Positions 1 through 6,873 of a DNA stretch of 20,160 bases are shown in pieces. This stretch comes from an uncultured Eubacteriales bacterium (GTDB lineage: Bacteria; Bacillota; Clostridia; Lachnospirales; CAG-274). How positions within the stretch are numbered: position 1 is the stretch's first letter; each line of letters begins with the position of its first letter. A program made the position numbers and the translations under genes. The stretch spans positions 1 to 20,160 of the forward strand of contig CABVEG010000006.1 in the NCBI GenBank assembly GCA_902497185.1. Reading direction: 5' to 3'. The notes under the pieces were generated by a model, which saw only the letters and a program-made list of their open reading frames with translations, did not search any database and was not told the DNA's origin.

Positions 1-2
1 AG

Positions 3-167
3 TCTAATACTGTTAATTGCAATATAAACAACGGAAGAGTCTTAGAATATAGCAAGGATTTCAGTGAAAGACATCCTAAGCCCAATTTAGGAAAAAAGCA
101 ACCTATACCTACTTTTGATGTTGAGGATTACAGTGATGAGGAGATTTTAAATATGCCTCCGAGATAG
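3..167 (+). CDS. C-terminal end of an unidentified protein (5' end outside window)
   Basis: The frame is open from the left edge to a TAG at 165-167 and gives 54 residues ending in DEEILNMPPR. The composition is protein-like: acidic, with a KPNLGKKQP basic-proline patch and a DVEDYSDEE acidic tail. The start lies outside the window, so neither length nor family can be judged. The following 200 bases carry no gene, so it probably ends its own transcription unit. I do not recognise it. Its position beside phage-type genes suggests mobile-element cargo, but that is inference only. Confidence 0.45.
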   Translation, partial: SNTVNCNINNGRVLEYSKDFSERHPKPNLGKKQPIPTFDVEDYSDEEILNMPPR

Positions 168-333
168 TTTAATGACTTGAAATTAAAAAAATAATAGGGA
201 AATTAAACAGGAATAAAATTTTAAAGATTTTAAATGCTAATTGAGTGTTATTAATACTGCTACTAGTTAGTGTAATAATAAGGTATAAGAAAATAACTAC
301 ATTATTTATTAGAAAAAGATCAGGTACAGAGGT

Positions 334-342
334 TGTTATAAT
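334..342 (+). promoter_or_regulatory. possible extended -10 promoter for the 379 gene
   Basis: TGTTATAAT at 334-342 is a perfect TATAAT preceded by a TGn extension, about 40 bases before the ATG at 379. No convincing -35 hexamer lies 17 bases upstream. The rest of 168-378 is AT-rich and I see nothing else in it. Confidence 0.35.
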
Positions 343-378
343 AAGGGCTGAGGAAATAATAGGATTTGAGGTGTGAAG

Positions 379-696
379 ATGAAAAATGATTTGATAGCAT
401 TAAATAATTATTTATTTGAGGCAATAGAAAGAATTAATGATGATAGTCTTAATTCAGAACAATTGGACCTTGAAATTAAAAAGGCTAAGACAATTAAAGA
501 TGTAGCAGAAACAATTATTGATAATGCAAGGTTAGGATTGCAGGCGCAGAAGCATTTTGATGATATGGGCAGTAGTTCCAGAGTAGAAATCCCAATGTTA
601 AGCGTTGTTGACAAATGACTGATAAAAGAAAATGAAGAACTGAAGATACCTGTGAAAAATCTTCAGAATAGAATTAAAAAGATGGAGGAATGGTAA
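379..696 (+). pseudogene. small phage-type protein with a premature in-frame TGA
   Basis: ATG at 379 is preceded by GAGGTG at a 5-base spacing. The first 79 residues (begins MKNDLIALNNYLFEAIERIND) form an acidic, helical polypeptide that stops at TGA 616-618. The same frame then stays open for 25 more codons (LIKENEELK...KKMEEW), a typical coiled-coil ending, and closes with TAA at 694-696, sharing one base with the ATG of the next gene (TAATG). From memory, proteins of this sort in Firmicute phages sit directly before a small HNH endonuclease and end in such a coiled coil, so I read the TGA as a disabling mutation. Function is unknown. The 79-residue product could still be made from its own ribosome site. 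Confidence 0.6.
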
Positions 697-1060
697 TGCG
701 GTCAAAGCAACATAAATATACCTTGGAAGAAGTTGACTTTTTTGTAAATTTTGTCCCGGGGCATTCTTATAAAGAAATTCAGGCTGCTTTTATAATGAAG
801 TTTGGTTGGGAAATCACATTAACACAAGTACGAAAAGATATGGTTTAAATACAGGTAGAACGGGACGCTTTGAAAAGGGAAATAAAGCGTGGAACAAAGG
901 GATGAAGGGGATTGTCTTTAAAGGTTCAGAGAAGGGATGGTTTGAAAAAGGACATATCTCTAAAAATCACAAGCCTATTGGAAGTGAAAGAATTAATGTT
1001 GCTGGTTATATTGAAATTAAGACAGCTGAACCTAATAAATGGGAGTTAAGGGTTATTTAA
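696..1060 (+). pseudogene. frameshifted and truncated HNH-type homing endonuclease of phage origin
   Basis: ATG at 696 has GGAGG at 683-687 and overlaps the previous stop by one base. Its frame runs 50 codons to TAA 846-848 and gives an N-terminal helical DNA-binding segment (SYKEIQAAF, WEITLTQVR). The protein resumes in another frame, which reads KRYGLNTGRTGRFEKGN, WNKGMKG, KPIGSERINV, GYIEIKTAEPNKW and stops at 1060. Both parts match, in order, the phage HNH proteins I know with KRYGLNTGRTG and GYIEIKxAEPNKW. The frameshift lies around 820-845. After EPNKW the histidine-asparagine catalytic core is missing, so the gene is both shifted and truncated and cannot cut DNA. Confidence 0.75.
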
Positions 1061-1080
1061 TTTGGAGTATAGGTACTAAT

Positions 1081-1350
1081 ATGGTAAAAGGTTATTTACC
1101 GCTATGTAGACTTGCTCCTCGTCAACCGTATGAGGTGGGACGCAGTATAGAACCACATACACTCAAGGCAATAAAGTGTGAAGGAGCAGAATATATTCTT
1201 GATGTAGCAGCCTATGGACAATATACAGTTGCAGAAGTAGAGAGATATTTAAAAAGATATAAAAATGCAAAACCGGGTACTAGGTCTTACATAAAGGTAC
1301 AGAAGATGAAAAAGGCATTGCCATATATGAAGAAAATTAAGGGTCTATAA
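1081..1350 (+). CDS. small basic protein of unknown function
   Basis: The frame is open from 1039; ATG at 1081 (MVKGYLPLCRLAPRQP) is the most protein-like start and gives 89 residues. The ribosome site is weak: only GGAG about 13 bases upstream. The second half is lysine-rich and helical (YTVAEVERYLKRYKNAKPGTRSY, then KVQKMKKALPYMKKIK), which looks like nucleic-acid binding, though I do not recognise the family. The sequence GTTAAGGGTTATTTA at 1044-1058 is nearly repeated at 1084-1098, right at the proposed start, so the 5' end may be a rearrangement joint with the truncated HNH gene. It may be a fragment of a longer gene. Confidence 0.5.
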   Translation: MVKGYLPLCRLAPRQPYEVGRSIEPHTLKAIKCEGAEYILDVAAYGQYTVAEVERYLKRYKNAKPGTRSYIKVQKMKKALPYMKKIKGL

Positions 1351-1367
1351 GCTTAGAGGTGATAAAT

Positions 1368-1463
1368 ATGGTAAAGGTTTATTGTGAACGTGTTATTAGA
1401 GTTGACAATGACACACTTACGGGATATTTAATTAAGCAACCAAATGACAGACCTATGCAATAA
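1368..1463 (+). CDS. 31-residue small ORF with a strong ribosome site
   Basis: ATG at 1368 follows AGAGGTGA at a good spacing; the ORF reads MVKVYCERVIRVDNDTL and ends at TAA 1461-1463 after RPMQ. It starts 17 bases after the preceding gene stops, as in a co-transcribed unit. The short length and abrupt end suggest the 5' remnant of a longer gene cut off by rearrangement, because what follows is unrelated leucine-rich-repeat DNA. Function is unknown. Confidence 0.35.
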   Translation: MVKVYCERVIRVDNDTLTGYLIKQPNDRPMQ

Positions 1464-1539
1464 GGAAAGTTTTTTTAGCTGAGAGTTGAATCTGGACAGA
1501 CGGGTGTTGTAAAAATGAAATTAACATTCAGTTGCATTG

Positions 1540-1762
1540 TTGAGGCCTCTTGCGTTTGTGGATGCTTAAGGCTTACCATGGTTTATCTTTTTGAAATCCC
1601 AAGTGTACAACTTTAAATAAAAGAGCTTTTGCAGGGTGTTCAAGTTTACAAAAATTAGTAATTCCAGCTAATATTGAACATATTGATACTACAGCTTTTA
1701 CAGGTTGTCCTAACTTGATTCTAATAGATCCTACAGGTGGTACGTTAATTGCAAAGTTATAG
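1540..1762 (+). pseudogene. fragment of a BspA-type leucine-rich-repeat surface protein
   Basis: The frame ending in TAG at 1760-1762 reads NKRAFAGCSSLQKLVIPANI then EHIDTTAFTGCPNLILIDPT. This is the repeat typical of BspA-like (LRR_5) surface proteins: AF-x-GCxxL followed by -IP. Upstream, a different frame reads CVCGCLRLT and EIPSV, the preceding repeat, so there is at least one frameshift near 1595-1610. There is no start codon, signal peptide or ribosome site. It is a scrap of about 1.5 repeats stranded among phage-derived pieces and not expected to be functional. Confidence 0.65.
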
Positions 1763-1776
1763 GCAAAGGAGTATGA

Positions 1777-2007
1777 GGTCTTACACAAGACAAGAATTTA
1801 GGTCGGGTAGTGTTTATTTTAAATCTAGAGAAAGCAAAAGAATTTTTAGAGCAGGACAAAACTTCATACAAAGCTCTAATGGCTAAATACGAGAAATACA
1901 ACAGAGATGAAATGAAATCATACTAGACAGACAAAAACGATGGAAGCTGTGTCATGCCAATTACAGTTTCCAGTTACATTAAAGAGAGATTCGGAGATGG
2001 ATTTTAA
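1777..2007 (+). pseudogene. unidentified gene remnant with an in-frame TAG
   Basis: One frame is open from 1777 to TAG 1924-1926 and encodes a charged helical stretch (LEKAKEFLEQDKTSYKALMAKYEKYNRDEMKSY in parts). It continues in the same frame past the TAG with TDKNDGSCVMPITVSSYIKE and RFGDGF to a TAA at 2005-2007. The unbroken frame on both sides of the stop suggests an inactivated coding sequence of about 75 codons. No family is recognised and no clear start codon or ribosome site is seen. Confidence 0.35.
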
Positions 2008-2035
2008 AGTATAGTTTGCGTAAACAAGAATTAAA

Positions 2036-2064
2036 TTGCCTTACATATATCTCTGTGATATAAT
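2036..2064 (+). promoter_or_regulatory. sigma-A-type promoter of the three-gene operon
   Basis: A -35-like TTGCCT at 2036-2041 and a perfect TATAAT at 2059-2064 are separated by exactly 17 bases, with a TGn extension (TGA at 2056-2058). It lies 36 bases before the ATG at 2100, which is preceded by the strong ribosome site GGAAGGAGG. Confidence 0.7.
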
Positions 2065-2099
2065 ACAGATAAAGAGTTTATTGGGAAGGAGGAAACAAA

Positions 2100-2804
2100 A
2101 TGAGATTGGAACTTGAATACAGACAAGGAAATAAATATGGCATTACATTAGATAACAAAAAGCAGATAGTATCAGAAGATGAGCTTAAGCAGCTCATTAC
2201 AAATATTCCAGCCTCAGAGAGAAATTGTAAAATTTCAAATAATATTATAGGGATGAAATCAGGGTATGGTAACATGCCTATAAAAAGGTTGATTAGCTCT
2301 GTTAATAACAGCAAAATTATTAAAGTGTTTACAAATGATTCTTATAAGAACTATTTTGACAAGGAGAATACGATTTTAAATATTAATTTTTATTTTATGA
2401 AAAATTTATTGACAATATTGAAAAATCTCAATGAACTGGATAGGTATTATATAAAAAGGATAGATAAAGCCGAAGTTATTTCTGTATATGGAAAGTTGTT
2501 TATAAGGTCTGATGATGGCACAACTACTTTGGATAATTTATCTACTGGATGTAAAACGTGTATATTAGATAATCATTTCAAGAAAAAACTTATTAACCTA
2601 GGCTTTTGTGGGGCAAATGCTCTTGAAACACTTTTTGGTGTGATAAATAGTAGAGGTAGTCAAAATTCATTTCTGTTACATCATAGTGGATTTGAACCTT
2701 CAGAAAAGTACAATATAAGAATCAATAATCAACAATTGGGTAGTTTATTTGATTTGTGGATGACTATAGCGGAGGAAGGAGCTAATAGAAGTGATGAAAT
2801 TTAA
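2100..2804 (+). CDS. uncharacterised 'STGCKT' protein, first gene of a three-gene operon
   Basis: Residues 1-234 start at an ATG with GGAAGGAGG at ideal spacing and a good promoter at 2036-2064. No signal peptide or membrane segment is seen. The most distinctive segments are LSTGCKT at about residues 147-153 and GFCGANALE at about 168-176. I recall the STGCKT and C/G-xNALE signatures from hypothetical proteins of gut Firmicutes that sit directly before a small P-loop ATPase, exactly as here; that is recollection, not a search. The stop overlaps the next start (GTG 2791 or ATG 2794), so translation is coupled. The biochemical role is unknown; the conserved order with an ATPase suggests a shared complex or pathway. 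Confidence 0.75.
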   Translation: MRLELEYRQGNKYGITLDNKKQIVSEDELKQLITNIPASERNCKISNNIIGMKSGYGNMPIKRLISSVNNSKIIKVFTNDSYKNYFDKENTILNINFYFMKNLLTILKNLNELDRYYIKRIDKAEVISVYGKLFIRSDDGTTTLDNLSTGCKTCILDNHFKKKLINLGFCGANALETLFGVINSRGSQNSFLLHHSGFEPSEKYNIRINNQQLGSLFDLWMTIAEEGANRSDEI

Positions 2805-3237
2805 AAGAGTAGAGCTAAAAGGATATAATGATGAGGGTAAAGCTATAGTATATGATTTGGAGTTAAGAGGAAATGTCACTATTGTTAAAGGAGATAGTGG
2901 TACAGGCAAAACTCTAATGTGTCAGGTGGTAAAACAAATGATATCCTATGGTGATAAAGATAAAATAGTGTTTGATGATAAGAATGTATCTTCTGTTAGT
3001 GTAGCAGTTTTGCAGACATATAAAAACAAATTAATATTATTTGATGATGCGGATATAACACTTAGAGGGGAATTATTAAAGTATGTTTTGTCTGATAAAA
3101 ACAATTACTATATACTTTTCAGAAGAGATAATTATGATGTTCATTTATCTCCGAATTATTATGCAGAAATAGTATTAGGAAATGATAGAGTGAGGCGGTT
3201 AAAATACACATGGGAAAAGGTAGGTTGGTATGATTGA
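2791..3237 (+). CDS. minimal P-loop ATPase, second gene of the three-gene operon
   Basis: The 148-residue protein has a Walker A motif GDSGTGKT at residues 34-41 after a beta strand (NVTIVK), and a Walker B strand LILFDDAD at 81-88, so nucleotide binding and probably hydrolysis are well supported. It has none of the long helical insertions of SMC, ABC or OLD ATPases, making it unusually small. The end (YYILFRRDNYDVHLSPNY) resembles a sensor strand. AAGGAG at 2776-2781 favours the GTG at 2791 (9-base spacing) over the ATG at 2794. It overlaps the gene before by 14 bases and the gene after by 4, so the three proteins are probably made in fixed ratio. The target of the ATPase is unknown. Confidence 0.85.
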   Translation: MMKFKRVELKGYNDEGKAIVYDLELRGNVTIVKGDSGTGKTLMCQVVKQMISYGDKDKIVFDDKNVSSVSVAVLQTYKNKLILFDDADITLRGELLKYVLSDKNNYYILFRRDNYDVHLSPNYYAEIVLGNDRVRRLKYTWEKVGWYD

Positions 3238-3932
3238 GATATATAGTTACCGAGGATGAAAAATCAGGATTACAATTATGGAAAGCGTTGGCTTATTGTA
3301 TAGATAAAAATATTGTTGTTAAATGTGGAAGAGGAAACAAAGGTATGCTGAATGCAGTAAAGGGTTTACCTTTAAAACCTAATGATTATTTATTGGTAGC
3401 TTTAGACCAGGTAGGGGATGCGGTTGAAGATATTTTGATGGGTATAGTAAAGTACTGTAATCTTAAAAGAGTTATAGTAGAGTTTACAGAATATTATTGC
3501 TTAGAGGAAGTATTTATTAGTTATACTGGATGGAGCAAAAGGGGAATTAATTTGCCTAAAAAGGGCAGTGAGTGTAATTTAGCTTTTAATGCTGTAAGAC
3601 ATTGTATTAATTCTGATGTATTATATAATCCGATTGAAATAGATGATTGTCAAAAGTTTATTAATATGTTTTCATTGCAAAGAGCTTCTAAGGAGCATAT
3701 GCTAACTATATTGTTGCAGCAATATACAAGGAAAAGTACATATAGAATAGGGAAGAAGTCTATATCCAGTTGTTGGATTACAAATTGTTGCCATATGTCT
3801 GCAGATAATCCTGTAGTAAAATTGTGTAATGTAAATACAAATATAAATAAACAGGAAACGTTAAAAAGTAAAATGAAAGACTTATGTAATCATTCTAGTA
3901 TAAAGAAAGATGTTAAAAAATTATGTGGTTAG
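3234..3932 (+). CDS. uncharacterised 'TEDEKSG' protein, third gene of the three-gene operon
   Basis: Translation most likely starts at TTG 3234, which overlaps the ATPase stop (TTGA), giving 232 residues. The N-terminus, YIVTEDEKSGLQLW, has a strand followed by acidic residues. A second acidic strand (YLLVALDQVGD) lies near residues 52-62, with a basic glycine turn (KCGRGNKG) between. Glutamate then aspartates on successive strands recall TOPRIM or DUF4435-type folds, but the DxD spacing is not exact, so this is only suggestive. Proteins with this TED-x-x-SG start are, as I remember, often mislabelled 'translation initiation factor 2' in gut Firmicutes. The C-terminal third is rich in cysteine, lysine and asparagine. 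A nuclease or nucleotide-handling role beside an ATPase is an inference. Confidence 0.7.
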   Translation: MRYIVTEDEKSGLQLWKALAYCIDKNIVVKCGRGNKGMLNAVKGLPLKPNDYLLVALDQVGDAVEDILMGIVKYCNLKRVIVEFTEYYCLEEVFISYTGWSKRGINLPKKGSECNLAFNAVRHCINSDVLYNPIEIDDCQKFINMFSLQRASKEHMLTILLQQYTRKSTYRIGKKSISSCWITNCCHMSADNPVVKLCNVNTNINKQETLKSKMKDLCNHSSIKKDVKKLCG

Positions 3933-3959
3933 CGAATGTCCTTAGAGGAGGTACATATC

Positions 3960-4561
3960 ATGATAAATATTGAAAGCCATGTAAGGCCTTTTTCTTTTAA
4001 AATAAATAACAGGTAGTACCACATAGACTTTGTTTATAAAGTATTAGGGATAGATGATGAGAGCGGTTCAGGAAAAACACTGTTTGTAAAAGACATAGTC
4101 AATAAGCAGAATTTAGTTATCAGGGGGGGAGATAATAAAACCGTATACAGCGTCTCCGCATTCAGTGCTAACACACAAGTAAATACAATACATAATTACA
4201 TACTCCACGCTGACCTGAGAAATAAGATAATTATAATTGATGATGTGGACTACGCAGATGCCGATCTGCTCTTAAAAGGAATAAAAAGGTCAGCAAAGTT
4301 AAATACACAATGGGTTTTATTGTGGCATGGCAATTTTGTTGGGATAGCTGCCGTTGATGCTATACGCACCATAAAGACAACAAAAAGTAAAGGCAGCAGG
4401 AATGTAAAAATTGAATTTGAGTTTAAAAAGATTATCTTGTATTTATTTCTAAAGCAAGGAAGAACAAGGCAACTGAGTTTAATAAACTTATGCAGCCGGT
4501 AGCAGATGAGGAATTTCAGAAAGACATTATAAAGCTTATTGAGGGTAGCTTAAGGCATTAA
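3960..4561 (+). pseudogene. second, inactivated P-loop ATPase related to the 2791 gene
   Basis: ATG at 3960 follows GAGGAGG and reads MINIESHVRPFSFKINNR before a TAG at 4014-4016. The same frame continues with Walker A ESGSGKT (about 4059-4079) and Walker B KIIIIDDVDYAD (around 4225-4260), the layout of the intact ATPase upstream. Near 4430-4450 the good frame switches: one frame ends at 4502 with an implausible tail, while another continues as ISKARKNKATEFNKLMQPV...DIIKLIEGSLRH to a TAA at 4559-4561. One amber stop plus one frameshift make it dead. It differs enough from the 2791 gene to be an old paralogue rather than a recent duplicate, and it has no A or C partner of its own in the window. 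Confidence 0.75.
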
Positions 4562-4631
4562 TAGAGAGTATCCAAATAGGTATTTTCTTTTGGTTTATTA
4601 AATTATGTAGTTTCAAAGTCGGACCATATCT

Positions 4632-4685
4632 AAAATCAAATCTAAGGTGCCTATCAGAGCCACAGAGAAGTTTTGAGGTATCAAA
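4632..4685 (+). repeat. degenerate 54-bp direct repeat, copy 1
   Basis: It aligns without gaps to 4767-4820 with 39 of 54 bases identical; the core is CCTATCAGAGCCACAGAGAA. Read in the frame of AAG at 4644 it gives KIKSKVPIRATEKF-stop-GIK. Similar readings exist on the opposite strand, so the coding sense is undecided. Confidence 0.6.
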
Positions 4686-4766
4686 CGAAAATTGCTTGGA
4701 GATTAAAAACATTCCAGGATAAAAATATGACGATTTAAAATACGATTTCATTTTCCCTCTTATTTC

Positions 4767-4820
4767 AAAATTGATTTTAAGGCACCTATCAAAGTCATGG
4801 AGGAGTTTTTTGATATTAAA
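4767..4820 (+). repeat. degenerate 54-bp direct repeat, copy 2
   Basis: This is the partner of 4632-4685 at a 135-base offset; the core is CCTATCAAAGTCATGGAGGA. The matching frame reads KIDFKAPIKVMEEFFDIK then C and a stop, closely parallel to copy 1, which has a stop in the middle. Either an old coding sequence was duplicated here or this is an intergenic repeat family. Confidence 0.6.
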
Positions 4821-5032
4821 TGTTAATTATACTTTGAAGGCAGAAAACCTCTCAGAATGAAAATCAGAGCAATTAAATAGCAAATCAAGGAGGACTGGTT
4901 AAATTCAGTTCTTTTTTAGTGCTTGTTTTTAATACGCTTTTGTTTATTCCTTCCTGAGCTTTTGGTTTTAATTGGGCTTATCTCCTTGTTTCTTTTCTGT
5001 ATTTCTGCATTTATTTTATTTGAAAATTGGAT

Positions 5033-5055
5033 TTGTACAGGCATATCAAGGATTA
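5033..5055 (+). repeat. leader element, copy 1 (TTGTACAGGCATATC)
   Basis: Twenty of 23 bases match 10511-10533, including 15 uninterrupted bases, and both are followed by TTCAAAGAAA (5071-5080; 10560-10569). A shorter match, TACAGGCATA, lies at 8126-8135. Each lies 100-145 bases before a start codon, so a shared regulatory or mobile sequence is likely. Confidence 0.55.
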
Positions 5056-5174
5056 GTAGATGTAAACAAGTTCAAAGAAAATGTGTTCAAATTTGAATTG
5101 GACACAGCTTGTTTAATGACATGAAATCAGAAACTCTGCAGTGACAATCATTTAATTAAAAGAAAGGGAAAGCT

Positions 5175-5531
5175 ATGTGTGATAAAAATTTTAGCATAGA
5201 GACAGAAAATGGTTTAAAGGAAGCGGAGATCCTGAATCGCTTAATTAAAGTACAGAATAACATTGAAAAGTTGGCAAGCATAGTTTTAGGGGAGAAGCTT
5301 TTTTCTACACCAATGGGAAACTTTGAATCCGAGTTTAATCCCTCTAATATTGAATTTTGGGAAAGGATTAATGAGCTTGAAAGCAGAATAGAGGGTACTC
5401 TGAAATTATTGAAAAAAGTAGAAGAACAGAAAAGAAATTCCGAAGACATATACGAGAAGATACTCAATGAAGAAGAGGAAGACTCCTTAAATCTTCTACA
5501 TACATTAAATGAAGTTTATTCAAAAGTTTAG
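5175..5531 (+). CDS. coiled-coil protein of unknown function
   Basis: ATG at 5175 is preceded by AAAGGGAAAG. The 118-residue product is acidic and strongly helical: an N-terminal helix with LNRLIKVQNNIEKLASIV and a C-terminal coiled coil with LESRIEGTLKLLKKVEEQK and EKILNEEEEDS. There is no signal peptide, membrane segment or catalytic motif, and the family is not recognised. The next gene starts 26 bases after its stop if the well-supported GTG at 5557 is used, so the two are probably co-transcribed. A role as partner or immunity protein for the Panacea-like neighbour is possible but unproven. Confidence 0.65.
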   Translation: MCDKNFSIETENGLKEAEILNRLIKVQNNIEKLASIVLGEKLFSTPMGNFESEFNPSNIEFWERINELESRIEGTLKLLKKVEEQKRNSEDIYEKILNEEEEDSLNLLHTLNEVYSKV

Positions 5532-5556
5532 GGCGCATTCAAAGGAGAAGCAAATA

Positions 5557-5997
5557 GTGATACAAGAGATATACGAAAATATTTATGACGAGTCCTTTGT
5601 TTATGGAAAACCAGCCAGTAGAATTAAGCTACAAGCAGCAGTGTATTTGTTGGAGAACATGGGACTAAACATTGGCAACTACAGTTTCAGTTGGGACACA
5701 CATGGACCTCGTTCTCTGAAATTGGACTGTGATGCACAAAATTTCTATGGGGAAGAAGTTTCTTTTAGTTCCAATGCTGAGGAAAAGTTTGCAAGGCTTA
5801 AAGGTCTTATGGAACATCAGACAGTTTATGATAGTGTAAATTGGATGGAATGCATTGCTTCTTTACTGTATCTGAAGAAGGTGTTTAGACTCAGTGAAAA
5901 GGACCTGATTCCTGAATTAGAAAAATGGATGCCGTACTTATCAAATGGAGAGGCAAACAAAAAAGCATTGTCAATAGTGAAAGGAATTAAACTTTAG
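5557..5997 (+). CDS. Panacea (DUF4065)/YwgA-like protein
   Basis: The frame opens at ATG 5509, inside the previous gene, but GTG at 5557 has AAGGAG at a suitable spacing while the ATG has none, so 5557 is chosen (146 residues). The N-terminal half has the layout of DUF4065/YwgA-like proteins: a helix with SRIKLQAAVYLLENMGL, then a short beta segment YSFSWDTHGPRSLKLD. The R-x-KLQ helix and the FxW-x-x-x-GP-x-S-x-x-L motif are the family marks as I know them. Panacea domains act as antitoxins for many unrelated toxins. Whether this one does, and whether 5175 or 6023 is the partner, is inference. No catalytic residues are evident. Confidence 0.6.
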   Translation: MIQEIYENIYDESFVYGKPASRIKLQAAVYLLENMGLNIGNYSFSWDTHGPRSLKLDCDAQNFYGEEVSFSSNAEEKFARLKGLMEHQTVYDSVNWMECIASLLYLKKVFRLSEKDLIPELEKWMPYLSNGEANKKALSIVKGIKL

Positions 5998-6022
5998 ATT
6001 AGTTTATTTGGGAGGAAAATAT

Positions 6023-6571
6023 ATGAAAAAGACTTTAATAATTAGTGCTTTTACAGGCAGTGGAAAAACGTGGCTTGTAGAACATCAGGAACAGTTCGGT
6101 TATACTATGCGTGATAGTGACAGCTCCACTTATGAACATGTGAAGGGTTGGGAAAAGCATTATCTATCAGATATAATGAAACAGGTTAAATCGAGTTACT
6201 ATGATTTTATATTTGTATGTCAAACCGAATCTGTACTTAACGAGATGGATACTCAAGGAATTCCTTATATAATTGTTCAGCCGGATAATATCATATGGGG
6301 TGATTTTGAAACTCCAGAACGAAAAAAACAGCGACAGTTAATAAAACAACAGTGGATGGGAAGACTTGTACTTAGGAACAATAGTCATATTCGGGATTTT
6401 GACAAGTGGTTTAACCATATTAAGGAAATTTATGACAATAGGACAAGTATTGATTTTATTAATAAGCATAAGCAGTTATCATTTTTTGTTTTAAACCAAG
6501 ACCAATACTTATCTGATATTATTGATGATTTGTATTGGAAGAAAGTGCATTGTGATTTCTATACAATCTAA
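6023..6571 (+). CDS. P-loop NTP-binding protein of mobile-element type
   Basis: ATG 6023 follows GGGAGGAAA; an upstream in-frame codon at 6008 lies within that ribosome site and is rejected. The 182-residue protein begins MKKTLIISAFTGSGKT, a strand plus Walker A motif at residues 9-16. It then has RDSDSSTYEH, a hydrophobic strand YDFIFVCQTESVLNEM with an ESVLNE segment, and IPYIIVQPDN. The basic helix RKKQRQLIKQQWMGRL and the tail YLSDIIDDLYW are typical of hypothetical phage and plasmid P-loop proteins of Firmicutes that resemble small kinases (AAA_33-like). A nucleotide or polynucleotide kinase role is possible, but the substrate is unknown. It lies 25 bases after the Panacea-like gene and is likely in the same operon. 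Confidence 0.7.
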   Translation: MKKTLIISAFTGSGKTWLVEHQEQFGYTMRDSDSSTYEHVKGWEKHYLSDIMKQVKSSYYDFIFVCQTESVLNEMDTQGIPYIIVQPDNIIWGDFETPERKKQRQLIKQQWMGRLVLRNNSHIRDFDKWFNHIKEIYDNRTSIDFINKHKQLSFFVLNQDQYLSDIIDDLYWKKVHCDFYTI

Positions 6572-6703
6572 TATGATGATTGTTTATGAAATTAAAGCTA
6601 TTGACACCCAGGTAAAGTGTTAAGTCGGCAGAATAAAACGAATTTTACAAAGGAAGCAGTTGTAAGATATAGCTTTCTTTGCTTCAAGGAGGAAAACAAC
6701 AAG

Positions 6704-6802
6704 ATGTCAAGCATCTTAGACGTAGCAAAATATGTTTTAGAGAAAAAAGGTAGCATGCTCTCATGGAAACTTCAAAAACTATTGAGTGGACATACATTGT
6801 AA
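6704..6802 (+). pseudogene. truncated N-terminus of a Panacea (DUF4065/SocA-like) antitoxin
   Basis: ATG 6704 has a perfect AAGGAGG at 6686-6692. The 32 residues read SSILDVAKYVLEKKG then SMLSWKLQKLLSGHTL and stop. DVAKYILEKxG-x-M-x-x-WKLQKLVYYSQAW is the standard opening of Panacea/DUF4065 proteins, about 150 residues long. Here the sequence departs from the family after KLQKL and ends eight codons later, so at least three quarters of the protein is missing. The ribosome site and start are intact, so a short peptide may still be made, but it cannot fold as an antitoxin. This is a separate gene from the Panacea-like one at 5557 and much closer to the classical family. Confidence 0.7.
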
Positions 6803-6849
6803 TGAATTTGACTGTACCTTGTAAGCCTACGGGAGCAAGGTCTATTTTG

Positions 6850-6873
6850 GGGAGATTGTAATAGCAGTCTCCC
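6850..6873 (+). terminator. probable rho-independent terminator after the truncated Panacea gene
   Basis: GGGAGATTG (6850-6858) pairs with CAGTCTCCC (6865-6873) through one G-T pair around a 6-base loop, followed by TTTATTGTATT. The stem is fair but the T tract is interrupted. Confidence 0.55.

Larger units (their letters stand above)
4562..5174. other. gene-poor stretch with decayed repeats and a leader element
   Basis: No credible gene is present in this 613-base stretch. It holds two diverged copies of a 54-base repeat (4632-4685 and 4767-4820) and, near its right end, the TTGTACAGGCATATC element at 5033-5047 that recurs before the large secreted protein. Around 4900-5030 the sequence is T-rich with no clear hairpin. 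It probably contains the promoter and leader of the 5175 operon. Confidence 0.5.

Noticed and set aside
3234..3932. Firm naming of the third operon protein as a TOPRIM nuclease
   Set aside because: The acidic strands are suggestive, but the exact E...DxD arrangement is not seen, so it is left as uncharacterised.
379..4561. Stop-codon recoding or suppression, suggested by in-frame TGA at 616, TAG at 1924 and TAG at 4014
   Set aside because: Different stops are involved, frameshifts and truncations affect the same genes, and intact genes in the window end at ordinary TAA, TAG and TGA codons. Decay is the simpler reading.
4536..4751. A 71-codon ORF on the - strand with AGAGGGAAA before its ATG
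   Set aside because: It lies over the degenerate repeat, begins in the middle of it, matches no family I know, and its ribosome site is too close to the ATG. Kept only as part of the repeat description.
6573..6623. A 16-codon ORF (MMIVYEIKAIDTQVKC) after the 6023 gene
   Set aside because: No ribosome site and too short to support; perhaps a scrap of a lost gene.
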